From: Tulasnella sp. 424
Taxonomy: Eukaryota > Basidiomycota > Agaricomycetes > Cantharellales > Tulasnellaceae
DNA: 64,000 nt
Assembly (NCBI GenBank): GCA_019633425.1
Contig: WSUB01000025.1
Span: forward strand, 62,001 to 126,000
Reading direction: 5' to 3'
Below are positions 41,857 to 53,107 of this stretch, piece after piece (the stretch's first letter is position 1; every line of letters starts with the position of its first letter). The translations under genes and the position numbers were made by a program. The notes beneath the pieces are model-generated. The model was not told where the DNA came from, did no database searches, and saw only the letters and a list, made by a program, of their open reading frames with translations.

Positions 41857-41874
41857 CCTGCAGCTCAGTGCAGG
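41857..41874 (+). repeat. Hairpin-forming palindrome in the gene 7 3' flank
   Basis: CCTGCA-GCTCAG-TGCAGG, a 6-bp stem with a 6-nt loop, 61 bp after the stop codon. Identical copies lie at 45075-45092 and 48222-48239 after genes 8 and 9. Confidence 0.6.
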
Positions 41875-42474
41875 TCGAGCGCCCCGAACGATCTATTAGT
41901 TTCTGTGTCCATATATCGATTTAGACTGCTGACATTATCCCCCGAGTCTCGTTAATCAATCTTAATATCGACGTCTCGAGTATAGGATCCCCCAGTGGGA
42001 CATCTTAAGCCTTCATATACTGGAAAGCATTCGATACCCAGTCTACGGGCCTCCCGCGCCCTTAACCTCTTCCCGAATATATTACCCTTGGCCCCAACCA
42101 AGAGGTTTGGGTTCTTTCTTTGTTTTGGGATCTTGTTCGCCCGGTCCAAAGTGTGGCCCAAATGGCTTGTAACAGATGGTGAAAATGCAGGCAACGCAGA
42201 ATGAGATCGAGTATACGTCGCAGCCGTCACTTGGTGAATTAGTCTACACGAGTTCTAGACCTGGACAGGGGCCCCTTGGTGACAAGCCACGTGATATTTG
42301 TCTCGGCGGTGGTTTCCAACAAATTGGTGCGTGCCTGACCTTGCGGGCTTCTTTCCGCTACTCGTTGCCTATCACCTCCCAAGCCGCGGCATCGAAGGAA
42401 TTGGACGGTGACGTGTTCCACTGAGTTGGGGAGAAGGGGTCGATTGCTAAGATCGCTGGACCCTCGCCCTTTCC

Positions 42475-42481
42475 TTAAATA
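42475..42481 (+). promoter_or_regulatory. TATA-like box of P450 gene 8
   Basis: TTAAATA 58 bp before the ATG at 42533. Confidence 0.4.
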
Positions 42482-42532
42482 CCCAGCCTTGGATTGGCCC
42501 ACCTTCCCCTATCCCCCAACTCCCTCCTCGAC

Positions 42533-45018
42533 ATGGCACTCTCGAAGCTTGCCGACAATTTCCCAATAGAACAGGTCCAGCGTATCCTTGAAGACTTTCC
42601 ATACAGCTCATGGCAGGTCGCTGGAGCGGCAACGGGAAGCTACTTGGCCTACAGATTGGCAGGCCTCCTTAAATGGTGGTTCATCGACCCCCAATTCTCG
42701 CCTTTGAAGGATGTTCCAGGTCCAGACACATATGATAGCATTATCTGGGGCAATATGCCAAGGATTTTCAAAGCTCCCCCGTCCAAGATGCACGAGGAAT
42801 GGTTCGAAAAGTACGGACATACAATAACTTATCGAGGACTATTCCTGGTAAGAGGTATCGTGTGGAACGACTGCACCCAGTGTTGTTCACTTTAGTCTCA
42901 CCTTAGTCCAATCGCCTGTGCACCAAGGACCCAAAGGCGCTAGCACACATGATCAACCACAGCTATGATTACCCCAAACCACCTCAGACGCGCTTCTTTT
43001 TGGCAAGGATGTTTGGCAAAGGTATTGCCTCATATTTTTCGCCCGGACTCGGCTACAGTAACCTGACGGGCCTCTTCCTGTCTAGGTGTCCTGTTCGCTG
43101 AGGGTGGGTACGATACCAATTCGAGACGCAAGGTCGGCGCTCACATAGCTAATTGACTTAGGTGATGATCATCGTCGCCAACGCAAGGTCATGAATCCAT
43201 GCTTTGGGCCTGCCCAGATCCGAGACCTTATGCCCATTTTCTTGGACAAATCTTTCCAGGTCTGTTCATCGCGGCCATGGCTTGAAATCTTTCTATATTA
43301 AGACATCTCATTTTAGCTTCGAGACATCTGGGTCCGTCAAATAGAAGACGGCGGGCAAGAAAGCAAGGAGATGGATGTCATGGTTTGGCTCACCCGAGCA
43401 ACTCTCGACGTGATTGGTCTTGCTGGTACGAACTACAGATTCGCGGGACATGATTATCCAGTGTCCTCTAACACCAGCCAATTCGTCAAGGGTTTGATTA
43501 CGAATTCAATACATTAACTGATGGGGAAAAGAACGAGCTAGTGCGAGCCTTTATGGGGTTATTCGCTCCAGCTCAAGCTCCCCCTCTCTTGGGGCTTTTA
43601 GCCGGCCAATTTCCACTCATGAGAATGATAGTACGTCCCTAGCTCCACTTAATCGTGTCCAATAACTGACTATTGTGGCTCAGCCCTCAAAACGTGCGAA
43701 GGCTACGGCCCATTCAAAAGAGGTGATGGCTCGTTTTGGGAGGCAGCTCGTCCAGGATAAGCGCGCGGCCGTGCTGGCTGCCACAAGCGAAGTTGGCGGA
43801 GTGGAGAAGAAAGCTGTAATTGGACGCGACCTCTTGTCCGTCCTAGGTAGGTCGTTAACATGTAGGGCCCAAGTTGTAAACTGATCGGCTCGCGGAACAC
43901 CCTGCAGTCAAGGCTAACATGGCCCAAGACGTAAAAGAATCTGAACGCATGAGTGAAGAAGAGGTCATGGGCCGTACGTCCTCCACATTTATACCTTAAT
44001 TTGTCTGAGGCTTTTACTTACTAAAGGACTTCTTAATGTACATAGAAATCATGACAATGCTCATTGCTGGCCACGAAACAACCGCCACCTCGATCACCTG
44101 GCTTCTGTACGATCTCTCGAAGCCCGAGTACAAGCACATCCAAACCAAACTTCGGAAGGAACTGCTCACCTTGAAGAGCGATCGGCCAACGATGGAGGAA
44201 CTCAACTCTCTTCCGTACTTGGACGCGGTCGTCCGAGAGAACTTGCGGGTCAACACCGTCGTGGATAGTACGATCCGCTGTGCGGAGAAGGACGATTCCA
44301 TTCCCGTTTCGACTCCGTATACAGATAGAAGCGGGGTCGAGAGGATGGAGATCCGGTGAGCCATTCAAGACAGCGTTCTGTGTCCGAGGATTCGACACTG
44401 GGGCTGACACCAAGCGGTACTAGGATTGCCGCTGGGGAGCAGATTTTCATCCCAGTTGGTTTGGTCAATCGTGACAAAGGAGTCTGGGGTGAAGATGCGG
44501 ATGTGTTCAAGTCAGTCCGATACTTGATTCCCCTTTGACAATGCCATCCCCGACTAATTCACCTCCCTCGCTAGCCCCGACCGTTGGCTGGAAGGCAATG
44601 ACACGCATCCTCGGAGCGCGGATATTCCTGGCGTATTCTCTGGCGTAATGACCTTCTTAGGAGGGCCCCGAGCATGCGTATGTCCTGACCCTCGTTCTTC
44701 ACCTTGACCGTCCATGTCTTACTCACGGCTTTATCGGTGCAGATTGGCTACCGGTTCGCCTTGATGGAGATGAAGGCGCTCATTTTCGCTCTCATCCGAG
44801 ATATTTCGTATGAGCTACCTGACTCTGCTCCACATATCGAGAGGAAATCCCAGTAAGCCGTCCTTCTCCGACCGCTTGAACTATCGAGTAGCGCTGACGA
44901 AACCAAATATGCGATTTTCGTTCTTTCTAGGATCGTCGTTCGTCCCACCATACGAGATGCCGATGGTATCCTGAAGAGTTCTATGCCTCTGAAATTGAGG
45001 ATAATCCGATCGGAGTGA
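42533..45018 (+). CDS. Cytochrome P450, array gene 8 (subfamily B)
   Basis: Close copy of genes 7 and 9, with all exons in frame. [16 protein letters not shown], anchor [26 protein letters not shown] hinge ([12 protein letters not shown]), exon 2 [12 protein letters not shown] and micro-exon 43086-43103. [19 protein letters not shown] is followed by [16 protein letters not shown] and the variable stretch [24 protein letters not shown] is at 44066-44083. KLRKELLTL differs from the KLREELLTL of its neighbours. [30 protein letters not shown] and FLGGPRAC follow, with Cys at 44675-44677. The stop is at 45016-45018. The differences from gene 7 cluster in the segment before the I-helix, where P450 substrate-recognition sites lie, which would fit substrate diversification. 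Confidence 0.92.
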
Positions 45019-45074
45019 GAGTGTCGTCGAATTCGTCGACCTGAAAGGATTTCAAGTAGGTTTGGTGAGAACGC

Positions 45075-45092
45075 CCTGCAGCTCAGTGCAGG
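45075..45092 (+). repeat. Hairpin-forming palindrome in the gene 8 3' flank
   Basis: CCTGCA-GCTCAG-TGCAGG, identical to the copies after genes 7 and 9; 57 bp after the stop codon. Confidence 0.6.
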
Positions 45093-45601
45093 TCGAGCGC
45101 CCCGAACGATCTATCGGTTTATGTGTACATCGATTTAGACTGTTCACACTATATCCCAATTTTGTTAAGCCTAATATTGACGTCTCGGGTGTAGGATCGC
45201 CCAGTGGGTCATCTTAAGCCTCCACATTCCGGAAAGCATTCAATACCAAGTCAACGGGCCTCCCACGCCCTTAACCTCTTCCCGAATATATTACCCTTGG
45301 CCCGAACCGGAGAAATTTGGGTTCTTGTTCGCCCGGTCCAAAGTGTGACCCAATTGGCTCGTAACAGACGGTGAAAATGCAGGGAACGCAGAATGAGTTC
45401 TTGACATGACATTTCGCCTCGCCGGCCGTCCACGTGGTTTCTAATAGGTGCGTGCCTGATCTTACGGGGTTCTTTCCGCTACTCGTTGCCTATCACCCCC
45501 AAACCACGGCATCTAGGGAATTGGGTAGTTACGTGTTCCACCGCATTAGAGTCGATTGCAAGGGATGCTAAGGCCGCTGGACCCTCGAGCTCGCTCCTTC
45601 C

Positions 45602-45607
45602 TAAATA
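45602..45607 (+). promoter_or_regulatory. TATA-like box of P450 gene 9
   Basis: TAAATA 57 bp before the ATG at 45659. Confidence 0.35.
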
Positions 45608-45658
45608 CCCAGCCTCGGATTGGCCCACCTTCTCCTATCCCCCAACTCCTTCCTCGAC

Positions 45659-48155
45659 ATGGCGCTCTCGAAGCTTGCCGACAATTTCCCAATAGAACAG
45701 GTCCAGCGTATCCTTGAAGACTTTCCATACAGCTCATGGCAGGTCGCTGGAGCGGCAACGGGAAGCTATTTGGTCTACAAACTGGCAGGCCTCCTTAAAT
45801 GGTGGTTCATCAACCCCCAATTCTCGCCTTTGAAGGATGTTCCAGGTCCAGACACATATGATAGCATTATCTGGGGCAACACGCCGAAGGTTTTCAAAGT
45901 ACCACCGTCCAAGATGCAAGAGGAATGGTTGGAAAGGTACGGACATACCATCTCTCATCGAGGACTATTCCTGGTAAGCGGTATCGTGTGGAACGTCACC
46001 CAGTGTTGCTCACTCAGTCCCACCCCAGTCCTATCGCCTGTGCACCAAGGACCCAAAGGCGCTAGCACACATCATCAACCACAGCTATGATTATCCTAAA
46101 CCACCTCAGATGCGCTACTTTTTGCAAAAGATGTTTGGCAAAGGTATTCCCTCGTATTTCCCCCCAGACTCGGCCACAGTAACCTGACGGACCTCTTCCT
46201 GTCTAGGCGTCCTGTTCGCTGAGGGTTGGTACGATAACAACTCGAAATGCGAAGTCGGCGCTCACATGGTTAATCGATTTAGGTGATGATCATCGTCGTC
46301 AACGCAAGGTTATGAATCCATGCTTTGGGCCTGCCCAGATCCGAGACCTTATGCCCATTTTCTTGGACAAATCTTTCCAGGTCTGTTCATCGCGGCCATG
46401 GCTTGAAAATTTTTCTATATTAAGACATCTCATTTTAGCTCCGAGACATCTGGGTCCGCCAAATAGAAGAGGGTGAACAGGAAACCAAGGAGATGGATGT
46501 CATGGTTTGGCTCACCCGAGCAACTCTCGACGTGATTGGTCTTGCTGGTACGAACTACCGATTCGCGGGACATGATTATCCAGCACCCTCTAACACCAGC
46601 CAACTCGTGAAGGGTTTGATTACGAATTCAATACCTTAGCTGATGGGGAAAAGAACGAGCTAGTGCGAGCCTTTATGGAGTTATTCGCTCCATCTCAAGG
46701 TCCCCCTTTCCTGTCGCTTTTAGCCGGCCGGTTTCCAATCATGAGAATTATAGTACGTCTCACCATCCCTAGCTTCACTTAAACTTGTCCAATAACTGAC
46801 TATCGTGGATCAGCCCTCCAAACGTGCGAAGGCAACGGCCCATTCAAAAGAGATGATGGCTCGTTTTGGGAGGCAGCTCGTCCAGGAGAAGCGCGCGGCC
46901 GTGCTGGCTGCCACCAGCGAAGTTGGCGAAGTGGAGAAAAAAGCTGTAATCGGACGCGACCTCTTGTCCGTCCTAGGTAAGTCGTTTACATGTAGGGCCC
47001 AAGTTGTAATCTGATCGGCTCGTGGAACACCCTGTAGTCAAGGCTAATATGGCCCAAGACGTGAAAGAATCGGAACGCATGAGTGAAGAAGAGGTCATGG
47101 GCCGTACGTCCTCCGCATTCATACTTCATCTTGTCTGAGGCTTTTACTTACTAAAGGACTCCTTGATATACATAGAAATTATGACAATGCTCATCGCTGG
47201 CCACGAAACAACCTCCACCTCGATTGCCTGGCTTTTGTACGACCTCTCGAAGCCCGAATACAAGCACATTCAAACCAAACTCCGAGAGGAACTTCTCACC
47301 TTGAAGAGCGATCGGCCAACGATGGAAGAACTCAACTCTCTTCCGTACTTGGACGCGGTCGTCCGAGAGAACTTGCGGGTCAACACCGTCGTGGATAGTA
47401 CGACCCGCTGTGCGGGGAAGGACGATTCCATTCCCGTTTCAACTCCGTATACAGATAGGAATGGGGTTGAGAGGATGGAAATTCGGTAAGCCATTCAAGG
47501 CAGCGTTCTGTGTCCGAGGATTCGACACTGGGGCTGACACAATGGGGTACTAGGATTGCCGCTGGGGAGCAGATTTTTATCCCCGTTGGCTTGGTCAATC
47601 GTGATAAAGGAATCTGGGGCGAGGATGCGGATGTGTTCAAGTCAGTCCGATACTTGCTTCCCCTTTAACAAAGCTATCGCCATCCCTTACTAATTCCCCT
47701 CCCTCGCTAGCCCCGACCGTTGGCTGGAAGGCAACAACACGCATCCTCGGAGCGCGGATATCCCTGGAGTGTTCTCTGGCGTGATGACCTTCTTTGGAGG
47801 GCCCCGGGCATGCGTATGTCCCGATCCTCCTTCTTCACCTTGACCGTTCATGTCGTACTCACGGCTTTATCGGCGTAGATTGGCTACCGGTTCGCCTTGA
47901 TGGAGATGAAAGCGCTCATTTTCGCTCTCATCCGAGATATCTCGTATGAGCTACCCGACCCTGCTCCACAGATCGAGAGGAAATCCCAGTAAGCGGTCCT
48001 TCTCCGACCGCTTGAACTATCGAGTAGCGCTGACGGAACCAAATATGCGATTCTTCGTTCTTTCTAGGATCGTCGTTCGTCCCACCATACGAGATGCCGA
48101 TGGTACACTGAAGAGTTCTATGCCTCTGAAATTGAGGATGGTCCAATCGGAGTGA
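45659..48155 (+). CDS. Cytochrome P450, array gene 9 (subfamily B)
   Basis: Third intact B member, open in every exon. [36 protein letters not shown] (Asn in place of the Asp of its neighbours), then [19 protein letters not shown]. Exon 2 is [18 protein letters not shown] and the micro-exon is 46207-46224, starting gcg rather than gtg without changing the split Gly codon. [16 protein letters not shown] is followed by [24 protein letters not shown] is at 47196-47213 and continues [11 protein letters not shown], where genes 7 and 8 have [40 protein letters not shown] and a heme loop reading FFGGPRAC follow, with Cys at 47811-47813. The stop is at 48153-48155. Confidence 0.92.
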
Positions 48156-48221
48156 TTTGGTTTGAGAGCGTCCCCGAGTTCGTCGACCTTACGAGATTTT
48201 AAGTAAGTTTGGTGAGGACGC

Positions 48222-48239
48222 CCTGCAGCTCAGTGCAGG
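48222..48239 (+). repeat. Hairpin-forming palindrome in the gene 9 3' flank
   Basis: CCTGCA-GCTCAG-TGCAGG, 67 bp after the stop codon; third identical copy. Confidence 0.6.
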
Positions 48240-48838
48240 TCGAGCGCCCCGAACGATCTATTAGTTTCTGTGTATATCGATTTAGACTTTTCACACTATA
48301 CCCCAATATCGACGTCTCGGGTGTGGGGTCGCCCAATGGGGCATCTTAAGCCTCCACATGCTGGGAAGCATTCGATACAGATTCTGCGGGTCTCCCGCTC
48401 CTTTAACCTCTTCCCGAATATATTACCCTTGGCCCGAACCAAAGAATTTGATGTGTAATAAGTCTGTAGTCAGAACTCGAAACGGCCGCCGTGAAAGCAG
48501 TACTGCGGAACCCATGGAATGCTCCCCGAGACTGCGAAACTGATATAGGTTTGTCTGCCGAATTTGGAAGCCGTAAGCCGTAAGCCGTAGGACTCGTGTC
48601 GACCCCGGTACAGTTGGGCAATGAGAACGCGGTCCCCTTCCATCGGCGCCGAGCCTCTCCTGTCGAAGGAGAAGAGACAGTGCATCCTGCCGACTCGGGC
48701 ACTCGCCGTTCGTTTTGTGTAGTCCAGTGAAGCCTCTGGGAAACAGAAGGGGGTGGCTTCGTTTCTTTCGGGGTATGGCCGAGCGCCTGGTGGAGCGGGC
48801 AATCATCGACAGAGCCGGACATCCAGAACTTTCCGTAG

Positions 48839-48845
48839 ATAAATA
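48839..48845 (+). promoter_or_regulatory. TATA-like box of P450 gene 10
   Basis: ATAAATA 85 bp before the ATG at 48924. Confidence 0.35.
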
Positions 48846-48923
48846 CTTGAGAGTCGAGACTGAGGTTTATAGCTAAAACATCGAACAAACCCTTCAGCAT
48901 CGACATCCATACCAGTCACAGCA

Positions 48924-51410
48924 ATGTGGTATGCTCCCCTGAATCAAGTCTCTGTCAACATTGACGATGCAAGTCGTTTCCTCGATTCTCTCTCGTCCTC
49001 GCCGTGGCAGATAGCTAGAGTAGCATTCGGAGGCTACGCGACCTACCGGCTGTTGAGTTTTCTCAAAGCTTGGTTTGTGAATCCGCAGCTCTCGCCGCTA
49101 AAGGACATCCCGGGTCCGGAGACGTACGAGAGTTTGATCTGGGGGAACCTTAGGAAAGTCTTAGGGAGAGGGCACGAGGTTTACCTGGAATGGTTCGAGC
49201 GTTACGGGCCAAACGTGCAGTACCGAGGACTCTTGTTGGTGGGTTTAGTAAGGTGCACGCTTGGTGATGTTTGCTAAGGAGGCATGCACCAGGCTCGCCG
49301 ACTCGTCACCAAAGACCCCAAAGCCATTTCATACATCCTCAACCACAGTTACAACTTCCCTAAGCCTGCTCAGACAAGAAATGCTCTTTCCGCCATATTT
49401 GGTGAAGGTAGGCACACATCCCTTTTGAATTGTATTACGTATGCGGCTCACCTGGTTTACATTTCGCAACACAGGTTTGCTGTTCGCGGAAGGTGAGGGG
49501 AAATTTGCGCCATTGCTCTTAACTCTTGCTTACCTTAAATCTTGACAGGGGATGCTCATAAACGACAGCGGAAGATTATGAACCCTTGCTTCGGTCCCCC
49601 TCAGGTGAAAGACCTTCAACCAACCATTTACGACAAGGCGTTCCAAGTAGGAAGTTCCTATCCACATACAGACCTAGAAGCATACTGACATTGTGGGGAT
49701 ATCACAATGTAGCTTCGAGATATCTGGCTCGTTCAGCTGGAAGATAGTGGCATCACGGGCAAAGAAGTGGACGTTCTGCTCTGGCTGACCCGAGCAACAC
49801 TGGACATGATCGGCCTCGTGGGTATGTCCATTCAACACGGCGGGATAAGTCGTGGAGCCCCTCACATGCTTCTGTATCATCTCTCCTAGGTTTCGACTAC
49901 GAGTTCAATTCTTTGACGGAATTCGAGCGGGATGAGCTCGTCCGAGCATTCATCGATGTGTTTGCTCCAAGCAGCTCACCGAGCATGATGACTGTTCTAG
50001 GGCATTACTTCCCACTATTAAAATTGATCGTGAGCGAGCTGTATCCTGACCGTCGAACATTCTTATTGACCATCGTCTTGCGGTTCATTCATGGTCACCC
50101 AGCCCACCAAAAGAGCGAAAGCTCTTGCCAAATCCAAAGCAGTCATGCAAAGAATCGGGACTAAGCTTGTAAATGACAAACGCGAAGCCATCCTTGCCTC
50201 GAATGGAATTGAGGAAATCGACAAAAAATCAGTCGTTGGACGGGATCTCCTAACAGTATTGAGTGAGTGTGTATTGGGCCGCGCATCGCCTCAATGGATG
50301 GACTCACTTCAGTCCACACAGTCAAAGCCAATATGGCTACAGACGTTAAAGACTCCGAGAGAATGACTGATCAAGAGGTTATGGACCGTAAGTTCCAAGC
50401 CTCATTCCCGGTGTAAGACTGTACATAACTTTCTTCATGTTTACTCACCAGAAATTTCAACGATGCTGATTGCGGGACACGAGACGACCAGTACGAGCCT
50501 GGCGTGGCTCTTGTACGATCTCGCCCATCCCCAGTACCAGCACGTACAGGAAAAGCTTCGCTCGGAGCTTCGTTCATTAGACACAGAGAGGCCAACAATG
50601 GAGCAGCTCAACTCATTGCCATACCTTGATGCCGTCGTCAGGGAAACTCTGCGCAAGAATGCAGTTGTAGATGGTACGATTCGGTGCGCAGGGAAAGACG
50701 AAGTGATTCCCGTCACGTCCCCGTTCGTGGACAGGAAAGGTACACTGAGGAGGGAGATTCGGTAAGTTCTCGCTCCGAGCCTATATCTTCAGCAGCAGGA
50801 AGCACACGAACTGATCTCACCGTTCGGACAGGGTTGAGGCAGGTGAAGATATTCTAATATATATTGGAGCCCTGAATAGAGATAAGGATATTTGGGGCGA
50901 AGATGCGCACGAGTTCAAGTGAGCTTTAGCTCCAACGAGCGCACCGTCGTTCGGAGACTGATGTACCCGTTTGGTAGCCCTGAGAGATGGCTGGACGGCA
51001 ACAAACCTGGCCCACGCTCCTCCGAGGTCCCTGGTATCTTTTCTTCGGTTATAACGTTCCTTGCTGGTCCTCGAGCATGCGTAAGCATATTGTCCCGCGG
51101 TCATTGACCCGGACCACTGACTGAACAGCGTCGGTGAACAGATTGGCTACCGATTGGCCTTGTTGGAAATGAAGGTCATCCTTTTCGCTACCATGAGGGA
51201 TATTGCGTTCGAGCTACCGAATCCGGTCTTGCACATTGAGAAGAAGGCGATGTGAGTGTTTATTCTGGCCTCACCGAGAAGTCGGTTCCCTGACTGCCAG
51301 ACTCCCCCTCCAAACGTGATAGGATCGTGACTCGTCCCGCGATCAAGCAACTTGACGGCTCTTTTAAGAACGCAATGCCTTTGCGGTTGAAGTCTGTGCG
51401 AGCGAAATAA
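48924..51410 (+). CDS. Cytochrome P450, array gene 10 (diverged end member)
   Basis: Last gene of the array, intact, with the same 13-exon plan as genes 3-9 but clearly diverged. MWYAPLNQVSVNIDDASRF, anchor WQIARVAFGGYATYRLL, LKDIPGPETYESLIWGN, exon 2 ARRLVTKDPKAISYILNH, micro-exon 49475-49492. Then [18 protein letters not shown], where Ala replaces the second Asp of the GDDH motif. GFDYEFNSLTEFERDE, AGHETT at 50472-50489, ETLRKN, PERWLDGNKPGPRSSE and FLAGPRAC follow, with Cys at 51078-51080, then IGYRLALLEMKVILF. The stop is at 51408-51410. FLAGPRAC, ETLRKN and the PFVDRKG segment link it to genes 1 and 2 rather than to the A and B subfamilies it neighbours, while it keeps the GLA intron that those two lack. 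Confidence 0.91.
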
Positions 51411-51737
51411 TTTCGTGAATGTTCCGTTTCGTTCGGTGCGATGCGCATTCGCAACGTTTACATCTTTTATCCGATGGACGTATATTTACTTCCCTTTTAT
51501 GATCCATTGACTCAATATGACTATGGTTTTGTCGTTCTAACTAGTCCTCTGCTTTGTAAGCTTCCCGTCAAGTCGTACGACTCTTTGCTTATCAGATAAC
51601 GTGATGTCGCTTAATGGGCACGTGGTCTTCGTTCATTTGAGGAATGAGGCATCTTCTGCCGGACTCTCACAACCACCACAGTCTCTCCCTCCCTCTACTC
51701 CAGACCACTTTGAAACACTTTTGACGACCACCGGATC
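51411..51737. other. Intergenic between the P450 array and the SFH5-like gene
   Basis: AT-rich 3' flank of gene 10, then a C/T-rich stretch (ccctccctctactcc) just before the next start codon, typical of fungal leaders. No repeat from the array extends here, so this is its right border. Confidence 0.5.
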
Positions 51738-52923
51738 ATGAGCGAAGACACGAAGCCAACAGAGACGATTACCTCGGTGCCAGCTCCGACCGTTGAGCCC
51801 AGTGACACTGCAAAGCATACCGCTCTCCCCGAAAAAACCAGTCCGCTGGTACAGGGATTTACAGAGGGAGAACGCTCAGCAGTAAAGGAGCTGGTGACAA
51901 GACTTCCTCTCATCTTTGAGGAAGCATTCAAAGATCTCAAAGACGAATCCCATAAATTGGAAGCCGTGGACTTTTGGGGTGTCCCAATTGATCCCCTGAA
52001 AGGAGACGCCGAGGACGCGAGGGTAGACGTTATTCTGGTGAAGTTTATTAGGGCGAGGTATAGTCATAAAAGTTTCAAGCCATTCCTAGGGTTCCCCTGA
52101 CGCACAGGAACAAACAACTTTTACCCATTTAGAAATTCGGACATCGAAGCTGCCCAAACGCAGCTAATCGACACCTTGAAGTGGAGACATACATTTAAGG
52201 CGTCAGAGACTGTCAATGAAGTTTTCCCGGATGAGGTCTTTGGGAAGCTTTGTCATAACTTTGGGAAAGATAAGGACGGCAGGCCAATCTCGTATGACAA
52301 GCCTAGCTCAAGCTCAGACCTCTGCAAGTAACTAACACCATTCTATCCACTGCTAACAGCTACAACGTATACGGAGGAGACCAAGACCTTAAGGCCATCT
52401 TTGGGGACTTGGACAGATTCCTCCGGTGCGTTTTGAATCGTCCATGGGCTTCCCAACATGACGTGCTGATGCCCATTGGTAACATTTTGAAGCTGGAGAG
52501 TAAGCATGCAAGAGAAGGCACTTCGACTCCTCGACTTTACCACTGTCGACACTTTGCTTCAAGTTCATGATTACGATGGATTGGGCATGTCCAGTCGTGA
52601 CGCCAATTCCAAGAAGGCAGCTGCCGATGCATCCAAGATATTCCAAGATTATTATCCTGAAACACTGGTAGGATGCACCTCCCCTCTTCCTTACTTCTTT
52701 GACCGACGGCCATCCTATTTTGTAGTATCGGAAGTTCTTCGTTGGAGTGCCAACGATCATGACGTGGATCTTCTGGGCTTTCAAACCTCTCGTTTCGAGT
52801 GCAACGTTTGCCAAACTTAGCGTCGTTGGTCGGGGACCTGAGACTATTGGAAAGGAACTCCTCCCTCATATTGACAGCTCTCAGCTGCCACAGAGGTATG
52901 GGGGCTCAGCGCAAGCTTTTTGA
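51738..52923 (+). CDS. SFH5: Sec14-family phosphatidylinositol transfer protein, Sfh5 type
   Basis: Moves or presents phosphatidylinositol (and, in yeast Sfh5, possibly heme) between membranes; cytosolic and ER-associated. Five exons, 51738-52057, 52133-52291, 52360-52425, 52493-52667 and 52726-52923, join in frame to 305 residues. The N-terminal Pro/Thr-rich part is followed by the Sfh5-type VDFWGVPIDP and ILVKFIRA. The CRAL-TRIO core shows LIDTLKWRHTFKA, YNVYGGDQDLKAIFGDLD, RWRVSMQEKAL, VDTLLQVHDYDG, KIFQDYYPETL, FFVGVPTIMTWIFW and LPQRYGGSAQAF at the end. Length and order fit the family. The first conserved gene outside the P450 array. Assignment to Sfh5 rather than Sec14 itself rests on the WGV motif and the NVYGG and FGDLD strings. 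Confidence 0.88.
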
Positions 52924-53107
52924 ATTGCCCTGGTCACTTTATTACGACGATGTAAATCCGCTACAATTAGCACTAGCCGCACGTACATATTTCCATTTGA
53001 CAGAGCGTTTTATTCAATGCAGCTGCGTGATGTGAAGAATAATGAGAGGAGCAAGCGAAAACAATGACAGCGATAATGGATATGCCGAAAGGATAAGATA
53101 CGGGTGA

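Larger units (their letters stand above)
41797..42532. other. Intergenic between P450 genes 7 and 8
   Basis: B-type 3' flank with the hairpin at 41857-41874, a shared gacgtctcg string, then B-type promoter DNA with one CACGTG (42288), the conserved block (42356-42373) and TTAAATA (42475). No gene. Confidence 0.55.
45019..45658. other. Intergenic between P450 genes 8 and 9
   Basis: B-type 3' flank with the hairpin (45075-45092) and B-type promoter with a single CACGTG at 45431, the conserved block at 45477-45494 and TAAATA at 45602. The first CACGTG of the pair has changed to a CATGAC-like string. Confidence 0.55.
48156..48923. other. Intergenic between P450 genes 9 and 10
   Basis: B-type 3' flank with the third hairpin (48222-48239) up to about 48440, where similarity to the other spacers stops. 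The rest is the unrelated promoter of gene 10, with a short direct repeat of gccgtaa at 48571-48590 and ATAAATA at 48839. Open frames on the minus strand here overlap one another and show no domain. Confidence 0.5.

Noticed and set aside
48403..48906. Three overlapping minus-strand open frames of 110-167 residues
   Set aside because: They lie in the promoter of P450 gene 10, overlap in all three phases and contain no recognisable motif.
15250..51410. Interpretation as a classical secondary-metabolite gene cluster
   Set aside because: No polyketide synthase, peptide synthetase, terpene cyclase, prenyltransferase, transporter or cluster regulator lies among the P450 genes.
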